Assembly: GCA_019722365.1 (NCBI GenBank)
Contig: JADFUC010001581.1
Location: 28,741-92,740 of the forward strand
Reading direction: 5' to 3'
Length of the DNA stretch: 64,000 nucleotides
Source: Lithospermum erythrorhizon
Taxonomy: Eukaryota; Streptophyta; Magnoliopsida; Boraginales; Boraginaceae
The translations under genes were made by a program, and so were the position numbers. How positions within the stretch are numbered: the stretch's first letter is position 1; each line of letters opens with the position of its first letter. Shown piece after piece: positions 51,629 through 64,000 of the stretch. The notes beneath the pieces were generated by a model. That model saw only the letters and a list, made by a program, of their open reading frames with translations, ran no database searches and was not told the origin of the DNA.

Positions 51629-54600
51629 CTTACGAATTATAATCCCGGCAAGGCTGACGTTTGGTCATAGTCAAGAAGTCTGAAAGCTTGTATAACCTGA
51701 GATAGTCATATATCATTGGAGTGCAGGGTCGAACCTAAGGAGATTTACAAACAAATGTCATGGACTGAGATATACGTATCTTACATGAATTAGTTTCAGT
51801 CATACCCAGAACTTTCCAGTCACCAAGCCGTGACCCGTGGTACATTGATCCCAGTCATGTGCGTCATCCGATCTTGATCATTGATAAAACACCGTGTTGG
51901 TCGTATGATCTTTGTCATGCAACTATCGGCATCGGCCCGAGGCTGGTATCACATGTTTAGGCTTGAAGAGGCCAATTAACAATTCATGTTATCTACAGAA
52001 AACATAGACTAACTTTGGGAATTTGGCCTTTTGTTTTAAATGGGATACATTTACATGCGTTATATGTAAAATTTAAACATGTAGACATAGCAATTTTAAT
52101 ATATTAAAATAAGAAGCCGGTAATATTCAAATATTTATTCATATCCCAATAGATACATCTTGACTCATAACCCCTACTTTGCTTGTGCGGCAATACATCT
52201 AGAATCTATGTTGGCTGCATCTTTAAATGCATCTTTTGCGACTTAGTGGTTTAGTAAAGGGAGTCGGCTTGGTCAGCCTCTGTTTACCTTTACATACTTG
52301 ACATCTTTCTGTCAATATACAATCGGGTGTGCTTTTGAATGCGTTCTTGGACTTGTGATGTGCTGGGTTCACTTGGCAATTTGTGCTGATATTGTCACCA
52401 AGCAACTCCTTTGATCACCGATGCTGAGTCTTGCACGAGTTAGGTCCTGTATTTCTTTGTATCAACATGCTTCTTTGGCGGCAGAATGACTGCCATCTAC
52501 TAAATTTTGTGGTAGAGATCGGCAGCATTCTGTATGGAACTCCTCGAATCTTTGCTCCTTGGATTTGAGTAGCCGGTTTCACATTGGATCGAAGCTGGGT
52601 CTTCACATGAAAGAAGATGCGATTAACTTGTGGTGTGTGAGATGCCTATGTTAGATGCATCGACATTGACTTCATCGATTTGAGAACTTTCATCCAGATG
52701 GAGCACCGTTACTTAGTCATACGGGTAAATATTTATTTTCAGGAATATTTTGCTTGATAGAGATTTTATTCTCTGCTTGGGGTAAGTAATGTCTTATTTC
52801 ACTTGGATATCCTATGAAATAGCATTTATCGATTTGAAGCAAGTTTATCTTTGTTAATCTTGCGTAAGCTTGCGGCCCCAAATTTGAGAAAAGCCTTGGG
52901 AATCTTCCCAAACCACAGTTAAATGGGAGTTTTATACAACGGCAGTTTGGACATACATTTAAGGTAAAGTACCCCGCTTAGAGTGCATAATACGAGGGAA
53001 TTAACATAAATCGAATGGGCTCATCGTCGAATAAATGTCAAAGAAGGGTTCGATTTCTCCTTTCAATGCCATTTTTCTTTCTATTTGAGTGAGTTGTGAA
53101 GCTTGATACGCGCTCTAAGATGAATATTGAACTTCGTGACACAAATATTCTCCACATATCGGACAGATCTTTATTGTCTTTTCAATTGGTTTTGTACTTC
53201 ATTTTGGAATTCCTTGAATTTCTCGAAAGGACTCGTGTTTAAATGGATACACAAAGTATCTGTAATCATCAGTAAATGTATTAGAGTAGCTATAACCTCC
53301 TCTGCCGAGATGTGTTCATTATTTGTCTGTGGGAGTGTGTATGATCCCCGATAAATCACTTTCCCTTTCATTTTAAGCCGGTGAAAGGCATTTTTGGTCG
53401 TTTGTACAGCGAAACTTCTGACTTATCGTATGATTCGTAATCGAAACCTTGAAGTATTCAGAATTGGAGTTTTAACGATTCGGTTCTCGTTAATGTGACT
53501 TAGTACGCAATGCCATAGGTATGTTTGGTTTAAGTCGTTAGGCTTATTCCGTTTAAGTTTATGTTATGTTTCGTTAATCATGTCTAAGCGTATAGAACAT
53601 TTTGAAGGCGGTACGATCTTTACCCCGTCTGTGATCACAAATTCGCCGAGATCCACCAGCGAAAATGAAAAACCATAATTATTCAAAAGCGAAATAGAAA
53701 TAATATTCTTGCCAAATTGCGGGTACATAGTAAGCAGGAGATAAGTTCAAAACAAGGCTACGGTGGGCAAATTTAAACTAATGGATCTCTTCATGAGGGC
53801 CGCCCGGCCTTGGCCGTTTCATAGCGGATCCGTTTCCCCTGCTTTTGAGTCTTACACTTGAGTTGGAGTTCATGTATTACGACCAAATGGCAACGATTGT
53901 CTAGCACCTCACAGTAGAGGTAGAAGTTGTACAAACTTCAATAACATATATATACCAGCCCAGGTACAGGGCCGTTCTTCTATCAAATGCGTAACTTCTA
54001 CGTAGGTGGAGCTTCCATTGACCTGGGTTTCATAACTAATGACAACGTAAGTAGCTACACAGCTCCTCGCTTTCCGTGACCTTAGGATTGCCTAGGTCAC
54101 TTGTGGCCTTGCCGGTAAACTTCTTCTTTCTTCTTGAATTTCTTCTTGTTTTGGACACAGCTTGAGAAGAATAAGTTTTAGTCTTTACGGAGTTAATCTG
54201 GTGATAAATACCATGCAGTTTATTTAGAATAACTCAAACTTGTGCGTATTGAAGTTCGCTTGTGGCCGAGAATTTATGGAAAGACTTCGGGATGAGATCA
54301 GCCGGTTCTTTGGAGACTGCTGGTGCCCGGGCGTTGAGTCGTCGACCCGAAGCTAATCATTTTAATGATATGAGGCTTCGCGGCACATCCGTTCCCCGTC
54401 TTCTAACGTCATGAGGCACGAGGCCGATTGTCATGTCTACCGTTTCTAGCTCTTCGAGAATAATTCCTCAAGTTGCCGGTATAATATCTTTCACGCTTTT
54501 CATATTTGATTTGGGCTTGAAAGGTTCTATTAGACATTGGACATCCCTTGTATCAGACTTGTGCTTTTTGGCAGGATCCACTTTTCTAGATGGAAGCACT

Positions 54601-55879
54601 ATCATTAGGTTCGCGGGAACCTTATTGTTCAACACGTATTCGAGTCCTCTCTTTGGCGAGAATGATTCTCCAGGTTTCGAGACTTCACTGCAAAATTCGA
54701 GTTATTAAACACTTTCAGTCTTGATTCTTAGGAGTACTTGATAGTGATAGCCATATCGGTGTACAGAATAAGTAAATAAAATAACGAGACTGGGCTAACT
54801 ATCGTGCTAAAAACGCACAAATAAATTGTAAAGTAGATACTGGTACTTGAATCTCACGAAATATATTGTATTAGAGCTTTATCTTTAAATTCAAATAGCA
54901 GCAACTGGCACATTTTGAATCGGTATAATAGTAGGTTGTCAACCAATTACGTGGAAACTACGTAACTCTTGTGTCGCTAGCATCTCTTACAAGATGCTAC
55001 TGACATTATATCTCCCGCCGGTTAAGAGTACCCGATTAAACCAAAGTGTTACTTAGTTGATCGTAGAAAGTCATGGCGTTGGTAAATCACTTGACATGAT
55101 CCATTTGTGGCCTCGAATACCCAGCATTGCTGCGCCGCCGTAGGTCTTTGATTGATGCAGTGATTGCACAACTTTAAAAATTGGCTCGATACTTTGCTTA
55201 GAAATTTTGAATTGATGAGATTATTATTACTTTATTTTTCATTTTGCTCATAAATGCTTGTACGTATTCGAAGCGATACGTGCGACATGAAAATAAAGAG
55301 CAAGTAATGCTGGCAGAGAGATATGCGATGTATTTTAGGGCCCTATTACAGAGTATTTATCAAATACTAACATAAGTCCTAATTCTTGTATCTTGTGCCG
55401 GATCCAGCAAGTTGAACATATTAAACTTCATAATTTTCTTGAACAAATCCAAACTGGTCGTTTATTAAAATAAATTATTCATATTTAATTATTAATTAAA
55501 CGATGCAATCTAAAAATTGTTTTGGGGTACTTGGAAAATCCAAAAATTATGAAATTTAATGGAATCTTCTGATATATATATGAAAAAATTAGTCGTAATT
55601 TTACAAAATGTACATGCCCCCAAACACGTTTTACAAAGCTGTTTGAAAGCAAAAGCAAATTAAATAAATCGCTTATTATATGAAACAAAATCCATGTTAA
55701 CAAATATGATAATACATCATCATAAACTTGTAACACATGTGGTAATAATCAGATATGGTGATTTATTCTCATCATATATTTATCAGTAAATATGACAATT
55801 AATCGAATAAAAATTGATAAAAGCAAGCGGCATAAAATAAGTAATGTAAAGAAACTTTAATTTGGCTCGTGATGCCCAG
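51629..55879 (-). pseudogene. Degenerate Ty1/copia internal region (gag-pol)
   Basis: On the minus strand a lysine-rich stretch near 54170-54110 (KKKFKKKEEVYRQGHK) resembles the nucleocapsid part of copia Gag. SPFEKFKEFQNEVQNQLKRQ at about 53230-53171 resembles the integrase region that in intact elements precedes the RSDRGGEY motif. 52911-52717 includes CYFIGYPSE, as in the post-integrase KCIFLGYP motif. The order (gag at high coordinates, integrase then later pol at low coordinates) agrees with a minus-strand element between its LTRs. Stops and frameshifts are everywhere and the reverse transcriptase signature is not recognisable. It is an old, dead copy. Confidence 0.6.
55865..55878 (-). 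other. Primer-binding site of the copia element
   Basis: On the minus strand TGGGCATCACGAGC starts two bases after the LTR end. It resembles the plant initiator-methionine tRNA complement TGGTATCAGAGC with a few changes. This fixes the 5' LTR on the right and the minus-strand orientation. Confidence 0.6.
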
Positions 55880-56088
55880 CGATGGAAAATTCTTATGGAT
55901 ATGAGTATAAATACAAATCCATAGATCCGAGGGGATCTTAAAATGCTTACTACGTTATTAAAAGCACATGATTCTGATAAGTATAAGCAATGCTACGTTG
56001 CGGCGGAGTAAATTCGCTTAAAAAATCACTCCATTTCAAATTCTAGCGTGGAATTTGACTTCCACCTCGGCTCATACATTTGTAATAT
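55880..56088 (-). mobile_element. Ty1/copia 5' LTR, inner part (continues at 58559-59573)
   Basis: It is the counterpart of 50380-50590. The copy is interrupted at 56089 by a gypsy solo LTR and resumes at 58559 with AATATGATAGTATGATAT, which aligns to ATCGATAGTATGATAT at 50575. Confidence 0.75.
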
Positions 56089-58558
56089 TGTAGCGACCCC
56101 ATATAATTACCGTGCGCCCTCGAGTTTGGTCGTCATCAGCACATATACGAGTCGCCGTCGATGGTTGACTACGAAAAACTTTGTTTAAAAAACCCGGTAG
56201 GAGCAGCGGTTTGATAAAAATAAAAATAATTTGGCGAAAGCCATTGACATACAAATTTAACCGTAAATTGGCATTTCTACCCCGAACTTTAAAGCATAAA
56301 ACACCCATGACCACCCGAGTCACCAATGTACCTGAAGCATCTTGCAATTTCAACATTTCCCAAAAGAAACCAAAAAGTAATAACTGTTTGAGAAATAATG
56401 AAGGGAGAGGGCTGGCGAGGATCCTAGCGCTTTGTCTTCACCTAAATAAAGTCACAGTGCTTCCTTGAGCTCAATGCTTCAGCGGGCTTTGTCGTCCCGA
56501 AGGTAGGGAAATAGGTAAGCTCGACGGCTTGAAGCGGATCGCTGGAGTAACTTCGCCCCGTATCCAGTCAAGCATACAGTAAAGGGATAAGCAGTCGTAG
56601 GTGCGTAGCAATAAGATGAATAAATGCGGCTTGTACATACATATATATATATATATATATAACGCGAGAAATATGCTAACTTATCCACTTTGTCATCCAC
56701 AGAAAATACTGCATCGTCGATAGCAGCATCTTGTAAAAGCTTCGACTTCGTTAACTACGTCTCTGTTCATGTGTAACCAAACAAGTAACTAGCAAAATTT
56801 ACTTTGACACGTTAATACGCGACCAGCCAACCAAGCAATTTGAAAGGAACGCGATAACATCGAGCATAATTCATCGCTTTTACGTATTTCTTAAGCGAAC
56901 GCCCCAGCAGCAACATATCCTTTTCAGCGAGCTCGCCGCCCGAGCATGACATAAATCCTTATCGCTTTTCGGCGAGCTGCGCCGCTTGAAACGCGCATCG
57001 TCACCGGCGTCCACGATCGCGTGCGATGCCGAACACGCGGCAAACGCGGCGTTTCCAGTAACATGCATATGCATGCAGCTGATACAACCAAATGGTACAA
57101 AACTTGCACTTTCAGCGAGAGATACACTCCAGGAAAATAACCAAAACTTTAATTATACTCAACATGAATAGAATACACTAGAAATAAGCATACTCACGGT
57201 ACTAAAATATAAATATACTCAGCATGGTACCCACTCCGATAAACGCTTTTAATAAATCTGGCCTGCCGAAGTCAACCATTTCCCGGTTTATTGTCTAGCG
57301 AGGATAAGTTGCTACGAATACCTTTGTCGCGTCAATTTACCATACCATTCAAGCACAAAATAAGATTAACAACGAGTGATAAGCCACCTTGGCTGGTACG
57401 CTGGCGCCCAGCGATCAGCCGTCCTCATTTGTTCGCGTCGAATGCGAGCAGACACGTGCAAAAACAAATCCGCGACTGTAACCATTTTACCGCTTTATCA
57501 CAATTTAAATACCGGGCTTTTTAACTTTCATTTCCGTTATAAGTACAACTTACGTAAATTTACCCAATTATGTTTGATAACAATCTAGATGATAAGCTTA
57601 CCATTTGCCGGACTAAATTCGATAATCGTATATCTTTATTGACCCCCGATATTTCCAAATAATTTCAATAATTCAATTTGACCTTTTCCCCGATCAATTC
57701 TTCTTCTATTTTTCATCACCAGTTATTCTACAAAATCCTTTATGATTAGATTCCAACCTATTTGTTCCCCGACACTTATAATTCATATTTGTATTCTGAA
57801 ACAATCATGATAATGATTCATTTAGCTTATTTACATTAACATTTAGCGAAATCGGCTCTGATGCACCCGAAGTCAATTCCATATAGCAACACTTTCTACC
57901 CCAGCATCGATCATTATCAATCCACTATATTACAATTTTAGGCCCTGAAGCAATAATTATATTCGATAATTCATCCAAAAATCAAAAGTCAACCCAAAAG
58001 TTCAAAAAAGTCAAGCTGTCTAAAAATCAAATTTCATCAAACACCATATTTGATCAGAACAATTAATCTGCAACCCGAATCGGTGAGCGATAAAATTAAA
58101 ATATCAAAAGTCAACAAAAAGTCAAAGTTTGGAGATTTCTAGAAATACTCAAAATATCTCGCCTTTTTTACCTTGAAATACGAGTTAGTGAGGCTTCTCG
58201 AAAAATTTTACCTCAAAGCTTGAGGTGAAGGAGAAAATTGAGAAGAAAATTCGAAAATGGAAGACTTCTCACGGTGGTGGAGCGGCATGGAAGAAGGAAA
58301 GAAAAGAATGGATTTTGGGCTCGTTGGGCTATTATGGTGACTTCTTAAGTGAAATTTTGGGCCCGTTAGCCCCAAACGGTGAAAATCCGCGTTTTAATTC
58401 GATCGTTATACCGTTTTAAAAACATTTTGACAGTAACTTCAGAGCATTAACATTCCACGAACATAAAATATTTAGTGGGTTCCAAGGTCCACGGAAACAA
58501 ATTAAAAATCCTCATATTTTTAGTTTATTTTATTAACGGATCGCTACCGGTTATTACG
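56089..58558 (-). mobile_element. Ty3/gypsy solo LTR inserted in the copia LTR
   Basis: The 2470-bp insert begins TGTAGCGACCCC and ends GGTTATTACG, imperfect inverted ends of the TG...CA type with the last base changed. The 5-bp AATAT occurs directly before it (56084-56088) and directly after it (58559-58563). Removing it restores the copia LTR alignment. There is no internal region, so an earlier full element probably lost its body by recombination between LTRs. It is rich in AAAGTCAAC phrases near 57960-58130. Short frames inside are not genes. Confidence 0.8.
56637..56661. repeat. (TA)n microsatellite
   Basis: About 20 bases of alternating AT follow CATACATA inside the solo LTR. Confidence 0.9.
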
Positions 58559-59573
58559 AATATGATAGTATGATATCTACAGTTGTAGTGTGAGAGGTTA
58601 ATCAGCGATTTATGCTAGTAAACAAGGTTGAACAAAGCCAAACCAGAAAAATTCTTGGAAAATTTGACGAGGAGGCGGCTAGAGATTTTTGATGGCTGAT
58701 TTTCAGCTTTATTATGTCATGAAAAAACCTAAAGCCCCCTCTTGCCCATGAGGGCTAGGTTAAAAAGCAAACCGATAAACGACACAGTAAGTATTGGCTT
58801 GACTGCGTTAACTACATTAGTTCGTTAAGACACTATTGAGTTGCTAATGAAATTGAAATATTTAATTAGCTTAATTAAATAAGTAATGAGTCGATATCGA
58901 TAATCTTTCGAGTTATTGATAAATACTAAAATTACTCGAACGATTAAATATTTAATTGATTCTATTTGTTCGTCGATATTCTACACAAAATGTAGAACCG
59001 CATGTCCGAAATACATTTCTCGATTATACGATTCTCTTTAATTTCCTTACATGAAATATAACTTCAATGATACTGTATGTGTGTGACCTTGACTGGAATA
59101 ATAGTAAGTTGTATAATAATATGGTGACCGATTACTATTGTTATAGCGTTAATGGTAAGATCATGCGATGAAACAAGCAGCATAAATTATCATGAGAACC
59201 CTTGATAGTAATATACGATTACTAAGTTGAGCATGAAAGTTACGATAATCACGTTTAACCCAGTAGGTAAATGAATTGATATACAGTGTCGCGTAGGACG
59301 TAATAAATGGAATCAATTCTCATTGATTTCCCCGACACTCCAGCTTGCCTTGAATTATCTTCTGATTCCTTTATCCGCGTCTACAGTGGTAGAGGTAACC
59401 GTAAGTGTGTGGCTTTCTTTACTCAGTATGAAGCTGAATAGCGTTTATAGTCATGCATACGTCACGTCTGCGGCGTGAGAGGCACGAGATCTTCCTTATA
59501 TATCAGGATGGACAAATCCCTCGATATATCGACATCTATCGCCCACGGCTCGGCTGTGGCGACCTGGCATCAT
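58559..59573 (-). mobile_element. Ty1/copia 5' LTR, outer part
   Basis: It aligns to 50575-51628. Shared strings include GATATCGATAATCTTT, GAGTTATTGATAAATACTAA, ACGATTCTCTTTAATTTCCT and CCTTATATATCAG. It contains about 280 bases (58604-58885) that are missing opposite the A run in the 3' LTR. A further partial repeat of the LTR motif GGGCATAATAAATGGAATCG lies at 59577-59640, outside the aligned end. Confidence 0.75.
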
Positions 59574-59640
59574 CGATTTAAATGAATTGATGTGATTGTC
59601 GCCAGCGGGCATAATAAATGGAATCGATTCTCATTGATTT

Positions 59641-60462
59641 CCCATTATGCCTGCGTCGACATAAACTATCACCGAATCGTAGCAGTGCAGCTTAAAATCA
59701 CCGCGCCTGCAGTACAAGGCAAATACGGACAATCTGGCCAGCAAACACCCGAAAATGGCTTCATATCTGACTTCTTCTTTAATACGACTCAGCATCGCCT
59801 CAGCCTACATACGACTCGCTGAGACCACAGGCCGCGACAACAACTCAACCCACAATGCATATTCAACATATAATTTAACACAAAATCACATATATACACA
59901 TACACATATCGTAATCAAATAGTTAATCAACACCCGTGAGATAGATCTTCTTTCATTTAGTATATAAAACTCACTTAATCGCGGCGGACGCTTTCCGCTT
60001 GATGGCGCTAAACAAACATTCAAAATTATAATTACTACTTATAATATACAACTAGTAATATAACATTCTCTTATATACTTGATCTCGTATCTATACTCCC
60101 AAAATAACTGACAGTTCCATTATAACTTATTGACTTTAAGTTCATAGCTTTCGTTTTGTCGTTGAGTTCCGATTACTAGTTCCCGAAATTCATAAAGTTC
60201 GATATTAACAGCTAATCATCCATTTCTAACCATCTTTAATCTCAAACCCAATTAACTACTCAAACATACAAGAATTCATTTTTATCCTAATATTCTCTGT
60301 CGCGTTTAAATGCGGCCTACTTTCAGAAACAACTTTATAATAAAAAGTCTGGGGTGCCTTTCTTTCAAAACAACTATAATAAAAGTCTAAGAGTGCACTT
60401 ATACCCAAATAATATTATAATAATGCACACACGGAAGGGGTTATTATAGTACACCCAGCACA
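59641..60462 (-). mobile_element. Ty3/gypsy LTR, 5' portion, right of the copia insertion
   Basis: Read on the minus strand it begins TGTGCTGGGTGTACTATAAT with AACCCC, just after a purine-rich GAGGGCGAAATTTTTA tract. That is the standard junction of polypurine tract and 3' LTR. It runs without coding potential to about 59641, where copia-derived sequence begins. Its continuation is probably 50379-49490. Confidence 0.55.
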
Positions 60463-60486
60463 ATAAAAATTTCGCCCTCGAAATTT
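60463..60486 (-). other. Polypurine tract of the gypsy element
   Basis: AAATTTCGAGGGCGAAATTT on the minus strand abuts the LTR start. Phrases such as TTTCGAGGACGAAATTT precede the 3' LTR in many plant gypsy elements. Confidence 0.6.
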
Positions 60487-62497
60487 CCCGACTTCAACAA
60501 TACGAGAAAGACCCATAGAAACAATTCGAAGTCGTAAGCGCGCAAAACAAAACAACTTAAGCCTACGCAAAAGGCTGGGTAAGCGACTCTGATATCATCA
60601 CCGCGTTCCCGTGTAAGCTCTTCTGTGGCCCGATTCCCCCTGAAAGCAACTCACGAGGCCGCTGGCTTTGTTCACCAGTACGCTTTCCCTCGATCAAGAA
60701 TACTGCGGTTTCTCGCCAAGGGTGAGATCTGTAGCGAAGTTCCACCGGTCTTGAGCTAGAATATGCGACTCATCGAATATACTTCCTCGGGCCTGACACA
60801 TGGAATACATTGTGAATTCTGTCAACTCCGAGATGATGCTAAGCGATAGCCTACGGGTCCCAATTCACTTGAAGATCTCAAGCGGTCCCGATATAACGAG
60901 GCTAAACTTTCACTTTCCTCCCAGTCAGTACTCCACACTTCCGTGGCGATATCCTCAAAACACATGATCTCTGACCCGAAGGACAAGTCCGCTGACGTGA
61001 TCAACATATTTTTCTGTCTTTCTGCTTATTTATCCTCGGGTTTCTTTGTATCAACGATCCTACTCCGCTGAATTTCTCAGCCTTCTTCGGAACCATAAAC
61101 TTTCCTACTCTCCAGCTTCATTCAATAGGACTAAGTCGACACTTTCGCCCGTCGCTCAAATGGTACCGTCGGATACTAGCGTAGAAAAATGTTGTTATCT
61201 GCTTGAACTCCGTCTTAGGCATCTCGCCGTCCAACTCCTTGAGAAACTCAAACCTGAGAGCCAAGCATATCCTCAGAAGTGCAGTTGTTCTACCGGATTG
61301 CCATACATGCGGGATGGAAAGATACTCAGCTCACTTTTAGTTCCCAATGCCTCGCAGAAACCCTCGAAATCTCGAGGTGAATCTCATGTGATACGAAATG
61401 ATCGACACCGGGACCCATGTAGTCTGTGATACGATCAACATTACATCTTCGGTAACTTAACTTTGGTCGTGGTGAATCTAATAGGTAAGTTATGGGCCGA
61501 CTTCGATAGCTATCCTGATACTTTAAAATCCCGTCAGTTCGCCTCAGCGACCTAGGAAGCCCAAATACAAAATCCATGAGTAATATTCTCCGTCCATTTC
61601 GGGGAATGGAAGAGTTTCAACGATCTAACGGGATGTCTGTCTCCGCTTCACTGGCGACAAACCAAAACATTAGCCACCCCTAACTCTGCAATTTCTGCCG
61701 TTCACGGCGGCTAGAAAATTGACCTCGAATCCTTGTACATCTTTTTTGTCTTTACCGGGATGCATGTTATAAAGCGTTATGAGCACCGTCAAAATTTCTT
61801 TCTTGACTCGTCGAATACGGCTGTAACTGCAATCCATCCTCGAGCTCGCTCTGCGTCAACCATAAAATCTTCTCCCCGTTCTTTGCTTCCCTACGGATTT
61901 TTACGGCAAACGCAAATGCTGGCTGGCTACTTGACTCGAATCTGCGGTCAAAAGTCTGAGTCGAACGCTTCACATAAGCCATGACTCACCCGGTCGCTGC
62001 GATATGAAACGACTTGGTACAGCACCATCTGCAGCACTGGCTCCTTTGCTTTCCCGCCAGGCTAAGGGCGTCTGGCTCACTACATTCGGACTCCCGGGTG
62101 ATATTCGGTTGTCACGCATCGCGTAGTCAACGATAAACTCCATCCATCTCCCCTCTGCCTCAAATTGAGTGCATGCGTTTATGATGCCCCGGACTTTGTG
62201 ATTAGTGAAAATGGGCATCAACCCCGTACAAGTAATGCCTCATGACTTGGCGCAAAAACAATCGGCGCGACTCGGATCATGGGTTGGGTAGTTCCTCGTG
62301 GTTCCTGTTGTCGAGAAGCATAAAATCACTCTCCCGTTAGCGTCGACGCGACCCGACTCACAGTGCGGCTTATCAACATAGATCACGAAATCCTCGGACC
62401 CGGATGGTAAAGCTAAAGCCGGTGCGGTAAATACTGCGCCCAACTCGCCAAACACCTCTGGCAATCCACCATCCCCGAATAAAGGGAACTCCGCTGG
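60487..62497 (-). pseudogene. Gypsy RNase H, integrase and chromodomain-like remnants
   Basis: Several frames on the minus strand carry decayed blocks in the expected order. RNase H start: APALALPSGSEDFVIYVDKP (62430-62360). Its end: PIFTNHKVRG and EGRWMEFIVDYAMRDNRISP with GSPNVV (62215-62080). Integrase: MDFVFGLPRSLRRTDGI (61577-61525). Late integrase: ELGPVGYRLASSRS (about 60863-60822). A final ELTRERGDDIRV-like block appears only if frames are changed; it resembles the EATWE part of the chromodomain-like end. The blocks sit in different frames with stops between. The element is plainly inactive. Confidence 0.65.
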
Positions 62498-63139
62498 TCA
62501 ACAGTCAGTCTGATCAGAAATCTCGGTAAACCTCGCGTAATACTGACCCAGGCAAAAGAAACTCCTGCGCACCGGTCGCTCTTTGGTCTCCCGATTACTA
62601 CTTGGCCTCGCCTTTTGAGGTCCTTTGCCAAATCTTCCTCGGATATAGCAGCCCAAGCGTACTTTCTCCCGAGCCGAGAATTCACATTTGCTAAACTTAG
62701 CGTACAATTGGTGCTGCCTCAATGTCTCCAACACAATCCGCAAGTGTCTCTCGTGCTCCTCCGCATCACTCGAGTAGATCAGAATATCATCAATAAACAC
62801 AATCACAAATTTGTCCAGGAACTCCCCAAACACCCGGTTCATTAAATCCATGAACGCTGCTGGTGCATTAGTCAACCCAAACGGCATTACCATAAACTCA
62901 TAGTGCCCATACCTGGATCGAAAGGCTGATTTCGGAATGTCACCCTCATAATCCTCAACTGGTAGTACGGATCTCAAATGTCTCTTTGAAAATACTCTGT
63001 ACCCTCGCTGGTCAAATAAATCATCTATCCTCGGCAACGGATAGCGGTTCTTGATGGTCACTTTATTCAACTGCCTGTAGTCGATACACAACCTCAACGT
63101 ACCATCTTTCTTTTCACAAACAGAACTGGTGCACCCCAC
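62498..63139 (-). pseudogene. Gypsy reverse transcriptase fragment
   Basis: The 213-residue open frame contains [67 protein letters not shown] and the catalytic box [10 protein letters not shown], then [20 protein letters not shown]. This is the palm of a plant Ty3/gypsy reverse transcriptase, close to the Tekay/Del chromovirus type from memory. The motif that should supply the first catalytic aspartate (SKIDLRSGYHQ in relatives) reads [11 protein letters not shown] here, so that aspartate is missing. After KCEFSA the frame degenerates. It is separated from the upstream protease frame by a one-base shift near 63110. Confidence 0.9.
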
Positions 63140-63969
63140 GGAGAAACACTCGGTCTGACAAACCCCTTATCAAGTAGTTCCTGCAACTGAGTCTTCAACT
63201 CTCTCAACTCTGCTGGAGCCATTCTATACGGCGCAATAGAAATCGGTGCAGTACCCGGAACTACCTCAATCGCAAACTCCACTTCTCTCTCTGGTGGTAA
63301 GCCTGGCAACTCCTCCGGAAAAACATCGACATACTCACGAACAACTCGCACATCCTCTAACCTGTTCTCCTCTCTCTCCAAGTCGACCACATACCCCAGA
63401 TACCCAGCACAACCTTTCTTCATCAACTTCCTGGCCTCCAGTGCCGAAATAAAACTTGATGGCAGAATCTTCCTATCTCCCTCAAACACAACATCAGGTC
63501 TACCCGGACTAGCAAAAATAATCTCCTTGCGGTGGCAGTCAATTTTGGCGTGATGTCTCCCCAACCAGTCCATTCCCAAGATAAGATCAAAATCTACCAA
63601 TTCAAACGGAAGTAGATCCACAACTAACAATTGATTACTCACTCTTAAGGGACAATCTCTATATACATGTCTAACCTCAACCGACCTCCCAACTGGTGTC
63701 ATAATATTAAGGGGAACAAGTAAAGACTCCCGACATAAAGGTAAAATATCCACAAAACTCCGGGAAATAAAAGAATGAGTAGCTCCAGAATCAAAAAGTA
63801 CCCTAGCCTCTGTATCAAATAACAACAAGGTACCTGTCACGACCCTCGGAGTGTCCAGTGCCTCCTGCTGAGTGACGGCATTGATCTGGCCTCTGCCAGC
63901 ACCGCTCTGGCTGCTACCCGCTACGCTCCCTGGGTACTTCCAACTCCGCGACCCTGACCTCCGCGGCAC
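63094..63969 (-). pseudogene. Gypsy protease and reverse-transcriptase start
   Basis: The open frame of 291 residues is preceded by further element sequence outside the window. LFDSGATHSFISRSF holds the DSG active site of the retropepsin. DFDLILGMDWLGRHHAKIDC and IIFASPGRPDVVFEG are the usual following blocks. EELPGLPPEREVEFAIEVVP and APYRMAPAELRELKTQLQEL lead into the reverse transcriptase ([17 protein letters not shown]). The frame is lost in an A-rich GTGAAAAGAAAGATGG stretch, where relatives read VKKKDG. A single-base deletion in a homopolymer, real or a sequencing error, would explain it. Confidence 0.9.
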
Positions 63970-64000
63970 CGTCGTCCTCCTCAGCTAGCAATACGTAATG

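Noticed and set aside
56880..57171. GC-rich overlapping frames on both strands near 57000
   Set aside because: They lie inside the gypsy solo LTR and overlap on both strands, so they are noncoding LTR sequence.

Overview
The window looks like nuclear DNA of a eudicot flowering plant. Supporting signs are AT-rich intergenic DNA, spliced genes with GT/AG introns, abundant MITEs, and nested Ty1/copia and Ty3/gypsy LTR retrotransposons. From remembered family sequences, the CDP-diacylglycerol synthase exons fit an asterid; the species cannot be named. No bacterial-type operon, CRISPR array, rRNA or functional tRNA was seen.

Four protein genes are recognisable, all on the minus strand. (1) Positions 313-5825 hold a plastid-type CDP-diacylglycerol synthase (CDS4/5-like); its 3' exons lie beyond the window start. 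(2) 34410-36465 is a complete three-exon SPX-domain gene, closest to SPX3, with two PHR1-type P1BS sites upstream. (3) 39508-41392 is a complete four-exon secreted pectate lyase of family PL1. (4) 44011-48869 is a gene for a protein with two U1-type C2H2 zinc fingers; its first exon is disrupted in this sequence. They act in plastid lipid synthesis, phosphate signalling, wall pectin cleavage and probably RNA binding. They look like unrelated neighbours, not a pathway.

Most of the rest is transposon-derived. 7636-8458 is a short MULE-like element with 9-bp target duplications. 8677-19204 is a 10.5-kb long-TIR element that split an older MITE; its interior holds degenerate coding DNA with visible introns and GTCGG/CCGAC-type repeats. 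20.6-26 kb carries hAT-like fragments, a SINE head, a Stowaway-like MITE and a probable gypsy LTR. 26-34 kb is decayed repeat DNA with two clear tandem arrays and the terminus of a possible CACTA-like element related to the 9-10 kb region. 49.5-64 kb is a three-level nest. A minus-strand gypsy element has a copia element inserted in its LTR. The copia 5' LTR is in turn split by a 2470-bp gypsy solo LTR flanked by AATAT.

A 320-base poly(A) run inside the copia 3' LTR stands where the other LTR has about 280 bp of ordinary sequence, so it is probably an assembly or consensus artefact. No convincing previously undescribed system was found. The best leads are the nested insertions, the two long-TIR elements, the related elements at 9-10 and 33 kb, and the P1BS pair at the SPX gene.
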